NCBI RefSeq assembly: GCF_000745475.1
Contig: NZ_KN050692.1
Coordinates: 451,955-515,954, forward strand
Direction: 5' to 3'
DNA length: 64,000 nucleotides
Origin: Allobosea sp. UNC402CLCol
GTDB taxonomy: Bacteria > Pseudomonadota > Alphaproteobacteria > Rhizobiales > Beijerinckiaceae
A program made the position numbers and the translations under genes. The notes below the pieces were generated by a model. The model did no database searches. It saw nothing but the letters and a program-made list of their open reading frames with translations, and was not told the DNA's origin. Below, piece by piece: positions 15,488 through 24,431 of the stretch (positions within the stretch are counted from its first letter, which is position 1; every line of letters starts with the position of its first letter).

Positions 15488-16274
15488 CGTTCCTGCGGGG
15501 GATGAGCCTGTCGGATCGGTCAAAGACGGTTCGGTTCTCGAAAGCGCATCGGTCACGGTTCCACTCCACACGCCACTCACGCTCTGCCGCATCGCCGCGC
15601 ACGCCGCCGCGATGGCGCAGCAACCTCAAGGCGAAGGCCGGGGCGCCCGGCGCATTCGCCTCCAGCGCCCGCGAGGCCAGCGGCACGACCTGCCAGCGCG
15701 TCCGCGCCGCGCTCGGCGCTTCCGCCGCCGCGACGCGCAGGAGCAGGGTCGCCACGCCGGAATCCTCGGCCGCGAGCGCAAGCCGCCGGCTCGCGGTCAG
15801 GTCGAAGGCGCGCGGCTCGCCCCAGGGCTCGATCAGCACGGCGCCGAGCGCCGGACAGCGCGCTCCCTCGGCGCCGGCCCGCAACACGCCCAGGGCGTCG
15901 CGTGCCCGCACCAGCAGAAGCCTGCCGGGATCGAGGCCGAGTTCGTTCAGCCCCGGCGCATGCAAACGGCCGGTCTCGGCATCGACGAAATCCTGCCGCA
16001 CCCAGAGGATCGGCCGCGCAGCGTCGTCTCCCGCCTCCCCTTGCGCCGCCCGCAGAGCCAACCCGAGCGCAAAGCCCGTGGCGGCAGCGAGATCGGCGGT
16101 GCCGGCGGCGTAGACTTCATGCAGAGCCGCCCGTTCGAGCCCGCCGGACAGGGCCGCATCGATCTCCGCGGCGCCGAGGCTCACCTTGCCCGCCGCAGCC
16201 GGCCCCGACCGCAAGGCCGCCTCGGCGAGGCTGCGGCGCAGATCGGACAAGGCTGGCGAGATGGCGTTCTGCAT
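15393..16274 (-). CDS. imuA: RecA-like mutasome protein ImuA
   Basis: 293 residues. The sequence LGAAEIDAALSGGLERAALHEVYA, a RecA/SulA-like core and WQVVPLASRALEANAPGAPAF are typical of ImuA in alphaproteobacteria. No intact Walker A is visible. First gene of the imuA-imuB-dnaE2 operon; the ATG at 16274 is 17 bases from a LexA box. A TTG at 16283 is in frame but less likely. The 3' end overlaps imuB by 95 bases in another frame, longer than the usual few bases. The Pro/Arg-rich last 30 residues lie inside that overlap and may be less constrained. Confidence 0.92.
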   Translation of the reverse strand: MQNAISPALSDLRRSLAEAALRSGPAAAGKVSLGAAEIDAALSGGLERAALHEVYAAGTADLAAATGFALGLALRAAQGEAGDDAARPILWVRQDFVDAETGRLHAPGLNELGLDPGRLLLVRARDALGVLRAGAEGARCPALGAVLIEPWGEPRAFDLTASRRLALAAEDSGVATLLLRVAAAEAPSAARTRWQVVPLASRALEANAPGAPAFALRLLRHRGGVRGDAAEREWRVEWNRDRCAFENRTVFDRSDRLIPRRNDVPPLSRPLVSLSGDGQAAAAGPDSGLRRAG

Positions 16275-16290
16275 GGGCGACAAAGCAATT

Positions 16291-16305
16291 GTTCACTCTT
16301 TGTTC
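16291..16305 (-). promoter_or_regulatory. LexA (SOS) box of imuA-imuB-dnaE2
   Basis: On the given strand GTTCACTCTTTGTTC, i.e. GTTC-N7-GTTC, an exact match to the alphaproteobacterial LexA consensus. It lies 17-31 bases upstream of the imuA ATG, so LexA bound here would block the promoter until DNA damage. Confidence 0.9.
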
Positions 16306-16407
16306 TTTATAGAACGTCGTGCGGTGGAAGGCGAGTCGAGTCTCCCGTTTCGGCAGTGGACCGCTGACAGCGGGTGGCACGGAAAGATTCCCGGCTTCGT
16401 CCAGCGC

Positions 16408-16520
16408 CGTCATCCCGGACAAGTGGCGAAGCCGCGGCGATCCGGGATCCATGCCTGAATCTCACTCGGAAACGCTCCGGCATGGATCCCGGGTCTGCGC
16501 TTCGCTTCGCCCGGGATGAC
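16408..16520. repeat. Palindromic intergenic repeat, CATCCCGG family
   Basis: Starts CGTCATCCCGGAC and ends TCGCCCGGGATGAC with internal GATCCGGGATCCATGCC and GGCATGGATCCCGGGTC arms. Second copy of the element at 10392-10502. It lies between imuA and the ABC exporter gene. Confidence 0.9.
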
Positions 16521-16536
16521 ATGATTGTCGGAACAG

Positions 16537-18279
16537 CTACTCCGCCGCCGTACCCGCCGCCTGCCAGGTCAGCGTCTGCGCCTCGTGCAGCGCCTGGTAA
16601 GGCCCGCCGGCGCGGATGAGATCCTCGTGGCGGCCCTGCTCGGCGATGCCGGCCGGCGTCACCACCACGATGCGGTCGGCATGGCGGATGGTGGCGAGGC
16701 GGTGGGCGATGACCAGCGTCGTGCGCCCCTGCGCCAGCTCGGTCAGCGATTGCTGGATCGCCTTCTCGGTCTCGGTGTCGAGAGCGGAGGTGGCCTCGTC
16801 GAGGATCAGGATCGGCGGGTTCTTCAGGAAGATGCGGGCGATGGCGAGGCGCTGCTTCTGGCCGCCGGAGAGCTTGACGCCGCGCTCGCCGATCACAGTG
16901 TCCAGCCCCGCCGGAAGATCGGCGATCATCCGGTCGAGCCGCGCCCGGCGGGCGGCCTCTACGATCTCCGCTTCCGAGGCGCCGAGCCGGCCATAGGCGA
17001 TGTTCTCGCGGATGGTGCCGGCGAAGAGGAAGACATCCTGCTGGACGATGCCGATCTGGCGGCGCAGCGAGGCGAGCGTCAGCTCGCGGAGATCGATGCC
17101 GTCGACGGTGATGCGGCCGGCATCGACCTCGTAGAAGCGCGGCAGCAGCGAGAGCAATGTCGTCTTGCCCGCCCCCGAGGGGCCGACGAAGGCAACCGTC
17201 TCGCCGGCCCGGATCGCGAGGTCGATATGGGACAGGATCGGCCTGTCCTTGGCATAGCCGAAGCGCACGCCCTCGAAACGGATGGTCCCCTTGAGCGGCG
17301 GCGCCTCGACCGCATCGGGCGCATCGGCGATATCGGGCTCGGTCGCGAGCAGTTCCTGGTAGCGGCGGAAGCCGGCGATGCCCTTCGGATAGGTCTCGAT
17401 CACCGCCGCGATCTTGTCGAGCGGGCGGTAGAAGACGCCGACCAGCAAGAGGAAGCCAACGAAGCCGCCGATGCTGAGGCTGCCCTGCACGACATACCAA
17501 GTGCCGGCCAGCATGACCGCGAGCTGGACCAGGCGCATGCCGAGATAGTTCAGCGCCTGGCTCGCCGCCATGATGCGATAGGCTTCGAGCTTGGTCGAGC
17601 GATAGCGCTGGTTGTCGCCGGCGAAGAGCGCGCGCTCATGGGCCTCGTTGGCGAAAGCCTGCACGACGCGCATGCCGCCGATATTCTCCTCCAGCCGGGC
17701 GTTGAAGGCGCCGACGCGGCCATATTGCGCCTGCCAGTTGGTGGTCATGCGGCCGCCATAGCGGGCGACGATGAAGCCGGCGAGCGGCACGATCAGCGCC
17801 GTGATCAGCGCCAGATGGACATGGACCGAGAGCATCAGCAGGAAGGCGCCGACGAAGGTCATCACCGCGATGAACAGGTCCTCCGGCCCGTGATGGGCGA
17901 CCTCGCCGATCTCCTCCAGATCCTTGGTGACGCGGGCGACGAGATGGCCGGTCTTCTGGTCGTCGTAGAAGCGGAAGGAGAGCTTCTGGAGATGGTCGAA
18001 GGCGCGCCGGCGCATCTCCGTCTCGATATTGATGCCGAGGCGGTGGCCCCAATAGGTCACGATCGCCATCAGCCCGGTGTTGAGCCCATAGATCGCGAGC
18101 AGCAGGACGCCCGCGAGCAGGATCAGCGGCCAGTCGCCGCGCGGCAGCAGGAGATCAACGAAGGCCTTCATCGCCATCGGAAAGCCGAGCTCGAGCAGGC
18201 CGGACAGCACGGCGCAGCCGAAATCGACCAGGAACAGCGTCCGGTGCGGGCGGTAATAGGCGAAGAACTCTCTCAGCAT
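16537..18279 (-). CDS. ABC exporter, fused permease and ATPase (MsbA-like)
   Basis: 580 residues. The N-terminal ~320 residues are a six-helix type-I exporter domain; the C-terminal part is the ATPase with Walker A GPSGAGKTT (about 363-371), Q-loop, signature LSGGQKQRLAIAR (about 470), Walker B ILILDEATSALD and the H-loop IAHRLATI. Such half-transporters work as homodimers in the inner membrane and often move lipids or drugs. The neighbour on the other side is a cardiolipin synthase, which fits a lipid link but does not prove it. Monocistronic; ATG at 18279 is used. Confidence 0.93.
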   Translation of the reverse strand: MLREFFAYYRPHRTLFLVDFGCAVLSGLLELGFPMAMKAFVDLLLPRGDWPLILLAGVLLLAIYGLNTGLMAIVTYWGHRLGINIETEMRRRAFDHLQKLSFRFYDDQKTGHLVARVTKDLEEIGEVAHHGPEDLFIAVMTFVGAFLLMLSVHVHLALITALIVPLAGFIVARYGGRMTTNWQAQYGRVGAFNARLEENIGGMRVVQAFANEAHERALFAGDNQRYRSTKLEAYRIMAASQALNYLGMRLVQLAVMLAGTWYVVQGSLSIGGFVGFLLLVGVFYRPLDKIAAVIETYPKGIAGFRRYQELLATEPDIADAPDAVEAPPLKGTIRFEGVRFGYAKDRPILSHIDLAIRAGETVAFVGPSGAGKTTLLSLLPRFYEVDAGRITVDGIDLRELTLASLRRQIGIVQQDVFLFAGTIRENIAYGRLGASEAEIVEAARRARLDRMIADLPAGLDTVIGERGVKLSGGQKQRLAIARIFLKNPPILILDEATSALDTETEKAIQQSLTELAQGRTTLVIAHRLATIRHADRIVVVTPAGIAEQGRHEDLIRAGGPYQALHEAQTLTWQAAGTAAE

Positions 18280-18442
18280 GGCGCGCTCATAGCAGATCGG
18301 CGCCGTTTTGCGTCAGCTTCGCGGCAACAGGCCGGATATTCGGAAACCGATATCAGGAGTTTCGATTCAGATCGGAACGGCGGATTGGCCAGTCAAAAAA
18401 GCCGCGGTGCCACTTTTCTTCGCCATGCTCTAGCTTCGCCTC

Positions 18443-19897
18443 ATGTGGCAGATTCTCTCGACCTACTGGCCGCACATCCTCGCCGTCATTTCCGTGGTGA
18501 TGGCGGCGGTGGCCGCCGCGCATGCGGTGATGACCAAGGACGAGGTGCGCGCCGCCATCGGCTGGGCCGGGGTCATCATCCTCTCGCCGATCGTCGGCCC
18601 GCTCCTCTATGCCGTCGCCGGCGTCAACCGCATCCGCCGCGCCACGATCCTCTCGCAACGCCCCGGGCCCGGCGCCGCCGCGGATTCCACCCGACGCTTC
18701 CATATCAGCCATGACGAGGTCGGCGAGGTCTTCGGCCAGCGCTTCGCGGCGCTGAAGACATTGGGCGACCGCGTCGCGCGCCATCCGCTGACCAAGGGCA
18801 ACCAGATCGAGACGCTGCGGACCGGCGACGAGGCCTATGCCGCCATGCTCGCCGCCATCGCAGCGGCCGAGCGCAGCGTGATCCTGGAGACCTACATCTT
18901 CGACCGCGACCCGCTGGGCCTGAGGATCGCCGATGCGCTGATCGCGGCCTCGAGACGCGGTGTCTCCGTCCGCGTGCTGATCGATTCGGTCGGCGCCCGT
19001 TACTCGGTACCCAGCATCGTCGGCCCCCTGCGCAGCGGCGGCGTCACCGTCGCCGTGTTCAACGGCAACATCATCATGGGCCTCAGGCTGCCCTATGCCA
19101 ATCTGCGCACCCACCGGAAGATCATCGTCGTGGACGGCGCGACCGCCTTCATGGGCGGAATGAACATCCGGCAGGGCTTCACGACGGAATTCGCGGGCGA
19201 GGCTTCGGCCCATGACACGCATTTCCGCATCACCGGGCCGGTCGTGGGCGACCTCTTCGCCGTGGCGGCCGAGGATTGGCGCTTCGCCACCGGCGAGGCG
19301 CTGACCGGCGCGGACTGGGCGATGCAGGCGCCGGCACCCGTCGAGCGGCCGGTGCTGATGCGCGCCGTGCCCTCCGGCCCCGACTCCTTCCTCGAGACCA
19401 ATCACAAGCTGCTGATCGGTGCGCTCTCGGTGGCGCGCCGCTCGGTCAGGATCATGTCGCCCTATTTCCTGCCCGACCAGGAACTGATCAGCGCCCTGGT
19501 GACGGCGGCGCGGCGCGGCGTCGACATCGACATCGTCGTGCCCTCGGTCAACAACCTCGTGCTGGTCGACCGGGCAATGACGGCGCAGTTCGACCAGATC
19601 CTCAAGAATTACTGCCGGATCTGGCGCGCAACCGGCCCCTTCGACCATTCCAAGCTCTTCGCCATCGACGGGGCTTGGGCCTATGTCGGCTCCTCCAATC
19701 TCGATCCGCGCTCGCTCCGGCTGAATTTCGAGATCGACGTGGAGGTTCTCGATCCCGGCTTCGCACGCGGGATCGAGGCCCGGATCGACGCCGTGATCGC
19801 CAAGGCCGGCAAGGTCACGCTTGCCGGCCTGCGCGCGCGGCCCTATCTCGTACGTCTGATGGACCGGGTGATCTGGCTCGGCTCGCCCTATCTCTGA
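18443..19897 (+). CDS. cls: Cardiolipin synthase (phospholipase D superfamily)
   Basis: 484 residues. Two N-terminal membrane helices (ILAVISVVMAAVAAAHAVM and a second hydrophobic stretch around IGWAGVIILSPIVG) form the usual PLDc_N anchor. Two HxK(x)4D motifs follow: THRKIIVVDGATAFMGGMNI (about residue 222) and DHSKLFAIDGAWAYVGSSNL (about 401), then the conserved RSLRLNFE segment. The enzyme condenses two phosphatidylglycerol molecules to cardiolipin at the inner membrane. It starts 163 bases from the divergent ABC exporter. Confidence 0.93.
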   Translation: MWQILSTYWPHILAVISVVMAAVAAAHAVMTKDEVRAAIGWAGVIILSPIVGPLLYAVAGVNRIRRATILSQRPGPGAAADSTRRFHISHDEVGEVFGQRFAALKTLGDRVARHPLTKGNQIETLRTGDEAYAAMLAAIAAAERSVILETYIFDRDPLGLRIADALIAASRRGVSVRVLIDSVGARYSVPSIVGPLRSGGVTVAVFNGNIIMGLRLPYANLRTHRKIIVVDGATAFMGGMNIRQGFTTEFAGEASAHDTHFRITGPVVGDLFAVAAEDWRFATGEALTGADWAMQAPAPVERPVLMRAVPSGPDSFLETNHKLLIGALSVARRSVRIMSPYFLPDQELISALVTAARRGVDIDIVVPSVNNLVLVDRAMTAQFDQILKNYCRIWRATGPFDHSKLFAIDGAWAYVGSSNLDPRSLRLNFEIDVEVLDPGFARGIEARIDAVIAKAGKVTLAGLRARPYLVRLMDRVIWLGSPYL

Positions 19898-19984
19898 CGA
19901 AACGGTGACGAGCCCGGCCTCCCCGGCGGTATAGACTGCGGGTCCGCCCGATTCGATTCCGTGCCGACACAGGCTGGCGCAGCG

Positions 19985-21004
19985 ATGCAGAAGAAGAGCC
20001 CAAGCCTGCGGGCCAGCATCATCTCCTCGCTCCGCCAGCGCAGGAACCGGACGGGAACCCTTTCCGGCATCGCCGGCGAACGGCTCTCCGGCACGCTGGT
20101 CGCGTCCTACAATGTCCATAAATGCGTCGGCGTCGACGGCCGCTTCGATCCGGAGCGGATCGCCCGCGTCATCGCCGAGATCGGCCCCGACGTCATTGCC
20201 CTGCAGGAGGCCGACAAGCGCTTCGGCGAGCGCGAGGGCCTGCTCGACCTCGCCTGGCTCGAGCAGGAAACCGGGCTGGTGCCGGTCCCGCTCGGCAATG
20301 CCAGCCGGGCCCATGGCTGGCGCGGCAATGTCGTGCTGTTCCGGCGTGGCATCGTACAGGACGTCCATCAGGTGAGCCTGCCGGGGCTCGAGCCACGCGG
20401 CGCGCTCGTCGTCGATCTCGACCTCGAAAGCGGCGCGGCGCTCAGGCTCGTCGCCGCTCATTTCGGCCTGCTCCGGCGCTCGCGCTCGCAGCAGGCGCGC
20501 CGGCTGATCGAGATCATGCAAAGCCGGGACGAGCGCCCCACCCTCCTGCTGGGAGACCTCAACGAATGGCGCCTGGGCGAGCGCTCCTCGCTCAAGGAGC
20601 TGGGTCCGGCCTTCGGCAGGCTGCCGGTGCCGGTGCCGAGCTTTCCCTCCGGCCTGCCGCTCCTGGCGCTCGACCGCATCATCGCCAACCGGCCGGAAAT
20701 CCTGTCCGATGTCGAAGTCCACGACACGCCGCTGGCAAGGACCGCCTCGGACCATCTGCCGATCAAGGCCTATGTCGATCCCGGCCTGCAGGGCCTCGCC
20801 CTTCCCGAGAGCGCGGAAACCGATGCCGCGACAGCAAGCGAGGCCACGCACGCCATGCTGTCTGAACGCCCCCTGCCCTTGCCGGAGGCGCTCTCGGGCG
20901 ACACCGGCGAGCGGCGCAACCGCGAACTCGTCCGGAAAGCCGGCGTCCGCCTGAAACGGGCCGTCAGCCGCACCTTGCGGCGGCGCGAGCCTCCTTCGCG
21001 CTGA
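19985..21004 (+). CDS. Endonuclease/exonuclease/phosphatase family protein
   Basis: 339 residues. After a basic N-terminal stretch the EEP fold appears: ASYNVHKCVGVDGRFDPERI, VIALQEADKRF (metal-binding Glu), LLGDLNEW (Asn/Asp pair) and ASDHLPI (catalytic Asp-His near residue 265). A C-terminal basic tail of ~70 residues is not part of the fold. ATG at 19985 is chosen over an in-frame GTG at 19961. The gene follows cls by 87 bases on the same strand, and cls-EEP pairs are common in proteobacteria, so a phospholipid or phosphodiester substrate is possible. No secretion signal is clear. Confidence 0.85.
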   Translation: MQKKSPSLRASIISSLRQRRNRTGTLSGIAGERLSGTLVASYNVHKCVGVDGRFDPERIARVIAEIGPDVIALQEADKRFGEREGLLDLAWLEQETGLVPVPLGNASRAHGWRGNVVLFRRGIVQDVHQVSLPGLEPRGALVVDLDLESGAALRLVAAHFGLLRRSRSQQARRLIEIMQSRDERPTLLLGDLNEWRLGERSSLKELGPAFGRLPVPVPSFPSGLPLLALDRIIANRPEILSDVEVHDTPLARTASDHLPIKAYVDPGLQGLALPESAETDAATASEATHAMLSERPLPLPEALSGDTGERRNRELVRKAGVRLKRAVSRTLRRREPPSR

Positions 21005-21127
21005 TGAAACAGGCGCAACCCGCCCCTCGTCGTGCCGGTCATGACCAGCATGCGCGGGCGTGCTGGCCAGCCGGGACAAAGCCGGCAATGTGGGACGTTC
21101 CAGAGTCGCTCGTCTCCCGGAGTTGAG

Positions 21128-21736
21128 ATGCCGGATTCCTCCCCAACGCCTCAGCCCAAAAGCCGGAACGCGGCGCTCCGAAAAGGCCGGGACGAAGCCC
21201 CCGCCGAACGCCCGAGCGCGGTGGAGCTCTTCCTGATCTTCACGCGCATCGGGTTGACCAGCTTCGGCGGCGGCCTGAGCGGCTGGCTGCTGCGGGAGTT
21301 CGTGCAGCGGCGCAAGCTGATGAGCGAGGAGGATTTCCTGAACGGGCTCTCGATCGCGCAGGCGCTTCCGGGGGTCAACGTCACCAATATGGCGATCTGG
21401 ATCGGCTACAAGCTCGGCGGGCGCAACGGCGCCATCGCCTCCTGGCTCGGCATCATCGTGCCGGCCGCCATCGTGATCACGCTGATCAGCACCGTCTTCA
21501 CCGCGCTCGCCGGCTTCGAGCTGACCCATGTCGCGCTTGCGGGCGCCGCCTGCGCCGCGATCGGGCTGTCGCTCTCGATGGGGCTCGTCGCCGCGCGGCG
21601 CGTGCCGCGCCGCGTGTTCCCGCTCGCGATCATGGCCGCCACCTTCGTCGCGGTCGCCATCCTGCAATTGCCGCTGATCTGGACGGTGCTCGTCGCCGGC
21701 TCGCTCAGCGTCGCCGTGACCTACCACCAGGGCTGA
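21128..21736 (+). CDS. Chromate transporter, N-terminal half (short-chain CHR protein)
   Basis: 202 residues with one CHR domain. The signature FTRIGLTSFGGGLSGWLLREFV, then SIAQALPGVNVTN and several membrane helices, match CHR-family proteins. The ATG at 21128 follows CGGAGTTGAG. Its partner, a second one-domain CHR protein, begins six bases after this stop. Together they replace the long two-domain ChrA. The family exports chromate or related oxyanions; the actual substrate is not deducible, and short-chain pairs have been little studied. Confidence 0.85.
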   Translation: MPDSSPTPQPKSRNAALRKGRDEAPAERPSAVELFLIFTRIGLTSFGGGLSGWLLREFVQRRKLMSEEDFLNGLSIAQALPGVNVTNMAIWIGYKLGGRNGAIASWLGIIVPAAIVITLISTVFTALAGFELTHVALAGAACAAIGLSLSMGLVAARRVPRRVFPLAIMAATFVAVAILQLPLIWTVLVAGSLSVAVTYHQG

Positions 21737-21742
21737 CGGACA

Positions 21743-22279
21743 ATGCCGGCCATCGCCATCAGCATCCTGCTGGTCTTCCTGCCGCTCTCGCTGGTGACGA
21801 TCGGCGGCGGGCAGAGCGCCGTTGCCGACATGCACCGCCAGATCGTCGACGTGCATGGCTGGATGACCGCCTCCCAATTCGTCGACGCCTTCGCGATCTC
21901 GCGGCTGGCGCCGGGCCCGGGCTCGCTGCTCGCGACGCTGATCGGCTGGCGCATCGCCGGCTTCTGGGGCGCGCTGGCGGCGACCATCGGCATCTTCGGG
22001 CCGACCGCGCTGCTGATCTACGGTGTCGCCCATATCTGGTCGCGCTTCGAGGGTGCGCGATTGCTCAAGGCGCTGGAAAGAGGCCTGCGGCCCGTCGCGG
22101 CCGGGATGATCCTGGCGGCGAGCTACGTGCTGATCAATTCGCTCGACAGCGGCTGGATCGGGCGCGGGCTGGCGCTGGCCTCGACCGCGCTGCTGATGGC
22201 GACGCCGATCAATCCGCTCCTGCTGATCGGCGGCGGAGCGGGCTGCTTCGTCCTGCTGCACATGGCGGCGCTGATCTGA
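21743..22279 (+). CDS. Chromate transporter, C-terminal half (short-chain CHR protein)
   Basis: 178 residues, almost all membrane helices. The CHR signature appears as LSLVTIGGGQSAVADMHRQ and AISRLAPGPGSLLATLIGW. It is six bases downstream of the first half and certainly co-transcribed. The two halves are expected to form a heterodimer with opposite topology. It ends 17 bases before the convergent tRNA-Glu. Confidence 0.85.
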   Translation: MPAIAISILLVFLPLSLVTIGGGQSAVADMHRQIVDVHGWMTASQFVDAFAISRLAPGPGSLLATLIGWRIAGFWGALAATIGIFGPTALLIYGVAHIWSRFEGARLLKALERGLRPVAAGMILAASYVLINSLDSGWIGRGLALASTALLMATPINPLLLIGGGAGCFVLLHMAALI

Positions 22280-22295
22280 ATCGCTTCGCAGAAAA

Positions 22296-22370
22296 TGGCG
22301 CGACCTACGGGAGTCGAACCCGTCTCCCCAGCGTGAAAGGCTGGTGTCCTAACCGATAGACGAAGGTCGC
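22296..22370 (-). tRNA. tRNA-Glu (anticodon UUC)
   Basis: Read on the reverse strand this is a 75-base cloverleaf with encoded CCA. The acceptor GCGACCT pairs with AGGTCGC. The anticodon stem CCAGC/GCTGG carries the loop CTTTCAC (TTC anticodon), and the T arm is ACGGG-TTCGACT-CCCGT. No integrated element is seen at its 3' end. Confidence 0.97.
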
Positions 22371-22500
22371 GTGCTCTCGCGGCCGGGGCCGCGTTGCGAA
22401 GCGGGGCGAGGTATAGTGGCGGGCGTGCCGCTTCGCAAGCACCCGTTCACAAGAATCGTGAGCCGACCTCCCATTTTCAAAGCAAGCCGGGCGGACGCGC

Positions 22501-24306
22501 CTAGACGGCCCTGGCGAGGTCGAGGATCCGCAGCTCCGCCGTCTCGTTGCCGCCCCAGCGGTTGAGGCTCAAGGTCGCGGCGAGATGGACCATTTCGCCG
22601 CGTGCCGCGATCAGCGCTTGCCCCAGCGGTTCCTGCGCCGCGCGGAAGGCGACGCCGCCGATGCTGGCCCCATCGCCGCTGCGCAGCTTGATACGGATAT
22701 GGCCGCCACTGCCGATCGGGATGGCATCGGTCAAGCGATGGGCGGGGAAGACGAAGACCGGCTCGGGGCTGCCTGAGCCGAAAGGTCCGGCCTTCTCGAT
22801 CTCGGCGATGAGGCGCGGGCTGGCGCCCCCCGCGCTCAAGGCGGCATCGACCAGCAGCGCCTCGGCCTCGCTGGCGCCTGCGACCTCGCGGGCGAGATGC
22901 TCGTTCAGGAAGGCGTGGAAGGCATTCGCTTGCCCGCGCCCGAGCGTGACGCCGGCCGCCATGGCGTGGCCGCCGCCTTTCACCGCCATGCCGGCCTCGA
23001 CCGCCGCGCGCACGGCCCGGCCGAGATCGACGCCCGCGACCGAGCGGCCCGAGCCGGTGGCGCCGCCCTCCCCGTTCAGCGCCAGAGCGAAAGCCGGGCG
23101 ACGGAAGCGCTCCTTCAATCGTGCCGCCACCAGCCCGACGATGCCGGGGTGCCAGTCGGCGCTGCCTGCGAGCAGGACCGGCAGGCTCTCACTCGCGTCG
23201 GCGAGCTCATGCTCCGCCTGCGAGACGGCCTCCAGCACGGCGAGGCGCTCGATCTCCTGCCGCTCCTGGTTGAGGCGGTTGAGCTCGGCGGCGATGGCAC
23301 GCGCCTCGACCTCGTCGGTGGTGAGCAGGAGGCGGGCGCCGAGAGCGGCATCGCCAATACGCCCGCCGGCATTGATGCGCGGGCCGAGCAGGAAGCCGAG
23401 ATGCCAGGGCTGGACCGGCCCGTCGAGGCCAGCGACATCCATCAGCGCGGTCAGGCCCGGCCGGATGCGCGCGCGCATCATGGCGATGCCCTGCCGGACG
23501 AAGGCGCGGTTCAGCCCACGCAGCGGCACGACATCGGCGACCGTCGCCAGCGCGACGAGATCGAGCATCGCGAGCAGATCGGGCTCGCCACCACGCTCGG
23601 CCCAGACGCCCTGCCGGCGCAGTTCCCGGCTGGTCGCGACGAGGGCGAGGAAGACGACGCCGGCGGCGCAGAGATGCCCCAGGCCGGAGAGATCGTCCTG
23701 ACGATTGGGATTGACCAGCGCCTCGACGGCCGGCAGCCGCTCCGGCGCCTGGTGATGGTCGAGCACGACGACATCGAGCCCGAGCCGGCGGGCCTCGGCC
23801 AGCGGCTCGTCGCTGGTGGTGCCGCAATCGACGGTGACGAGCAGCGTCGCGCCCTCGCCCGCCAGCATGCGGATGGCCTCGCTGTTGGGGCCGTAGCCCT
23901 CGATCAGCCGGTCGGGGATATGGATGCGCGGGCGGGCGCCGGCCTGCTCCAGGAAGCCGGCGAGCAGGGCGGAGGAGCAGGCGCCGTCGACGTCATAGTC
24001 GCCGAAGATCGCGACCTGCTCGCGGGCGGCACCGGCCCGTGCCAGCCGCGCGGCGGCGGCTTGCATGTCCGTGAGGATGGCGGGATCGGGCAAGAGATCG
24101 CGCAGCTTCGGCTCAAGGAAGCGCAGCGCCTCGGCCGGCTCGACATCGCGGGCGGCCAGCAGGCGCGCGAGGATGTCGGGCAAGCCCTGCTGCTGGCTCA
24201 ACGCCTCGGCGCGGCCGAGGCCGGCCATGTCGAGCCGGTCGCGCCAGGGTCGGCCGAGCACGGATCGGGTCACGCCGAGAAAAGCACGGGGCTGCATCAG
24301 ACTCAT
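22501..24306 (-). CDS. recJ: Single-stranded-DNA-specific exonuclease RecJ
   Basis: 601 residues. DHH phosphoesterase motifs are clear: AIFGDYDVDGACSS, LLVTVDCGTTSDEPL and DVVVLDHHQAPE. The DHHA1 RNA/DNA-binding part and OB domain follow (SGRSVAGVDLGRAVRAAV, GGGHAMAAGVTL). It degrades ssDNA 5' to 3' in recombination and mismatch repair. MSLMQPRAFLGV at 24306 is taken as the start; an ATG nine bases later is also possible. The order aminotransferase-hom-glpX-recJ is common in Rhizobiales, here with a flavoprotein gene inserted between glpX and recJ. Confidence 0.95.
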   Translation of the reverse strand: MSLMQPRAFLGVTRSVLGRPWRDRLDMAGLGRAEALSQQQGLPDILARLLAARDVEPAEALRFLEPKLRDLLPDPAILTDMQAAAARLARAGAAREQVAIFGDYDVDGACSSALLAGFLEQAGARPRIHIPDRLIEGYGPNSEAIRMLAGEGATLLVTVDCGTTSDEPLAEARRLGLDVVVLDHHQAPERLPAVEALVNPNRQDDLSGLGHLCAAGVVFLALVATSRELRRQGVWAERGGEPDLLAMLDLVALATVADVVPLRGLNRAFVRQGIAMMRARIRPGLTALMDVAGLDGPVQPWHLGFLLGPRINAGGRIGDAALGARLLLTTDEVEARAIAAELNRLNQERQEIERLAVLEAVSQAEHELADASESLPVLLAGSADWHPGIVGLVAARLKERFRRPAFALALNGEGGATGSGRSVAGVDLGRAVRAAVEAGMAVKGGGHAMAAGVTLGRGQANAFHAFLNEHLAREVAGASEAEALLVDAALSAGGASPRLIAEIEKAGPFGSGSPEPVFVFPAHRLTDAIPIGSGGHIRIKLRSGDGASIGGVAFRAAQEPLGQALIAARGEMVHLAATLSLNRWGGNETAELRILDLARAV

Positions 24307-24431
24307 CGTGCTCCCGGCGTCGCGCAAGCGGAGCACAAGGTCAACCAGCGTCGAACTTGGCCGGCCGGTAACCGGGCGCCATACTGTGCACAAGCAGCCG
24401 GCCAAGGCGCAGGATCGGACAGGAAACGCGC

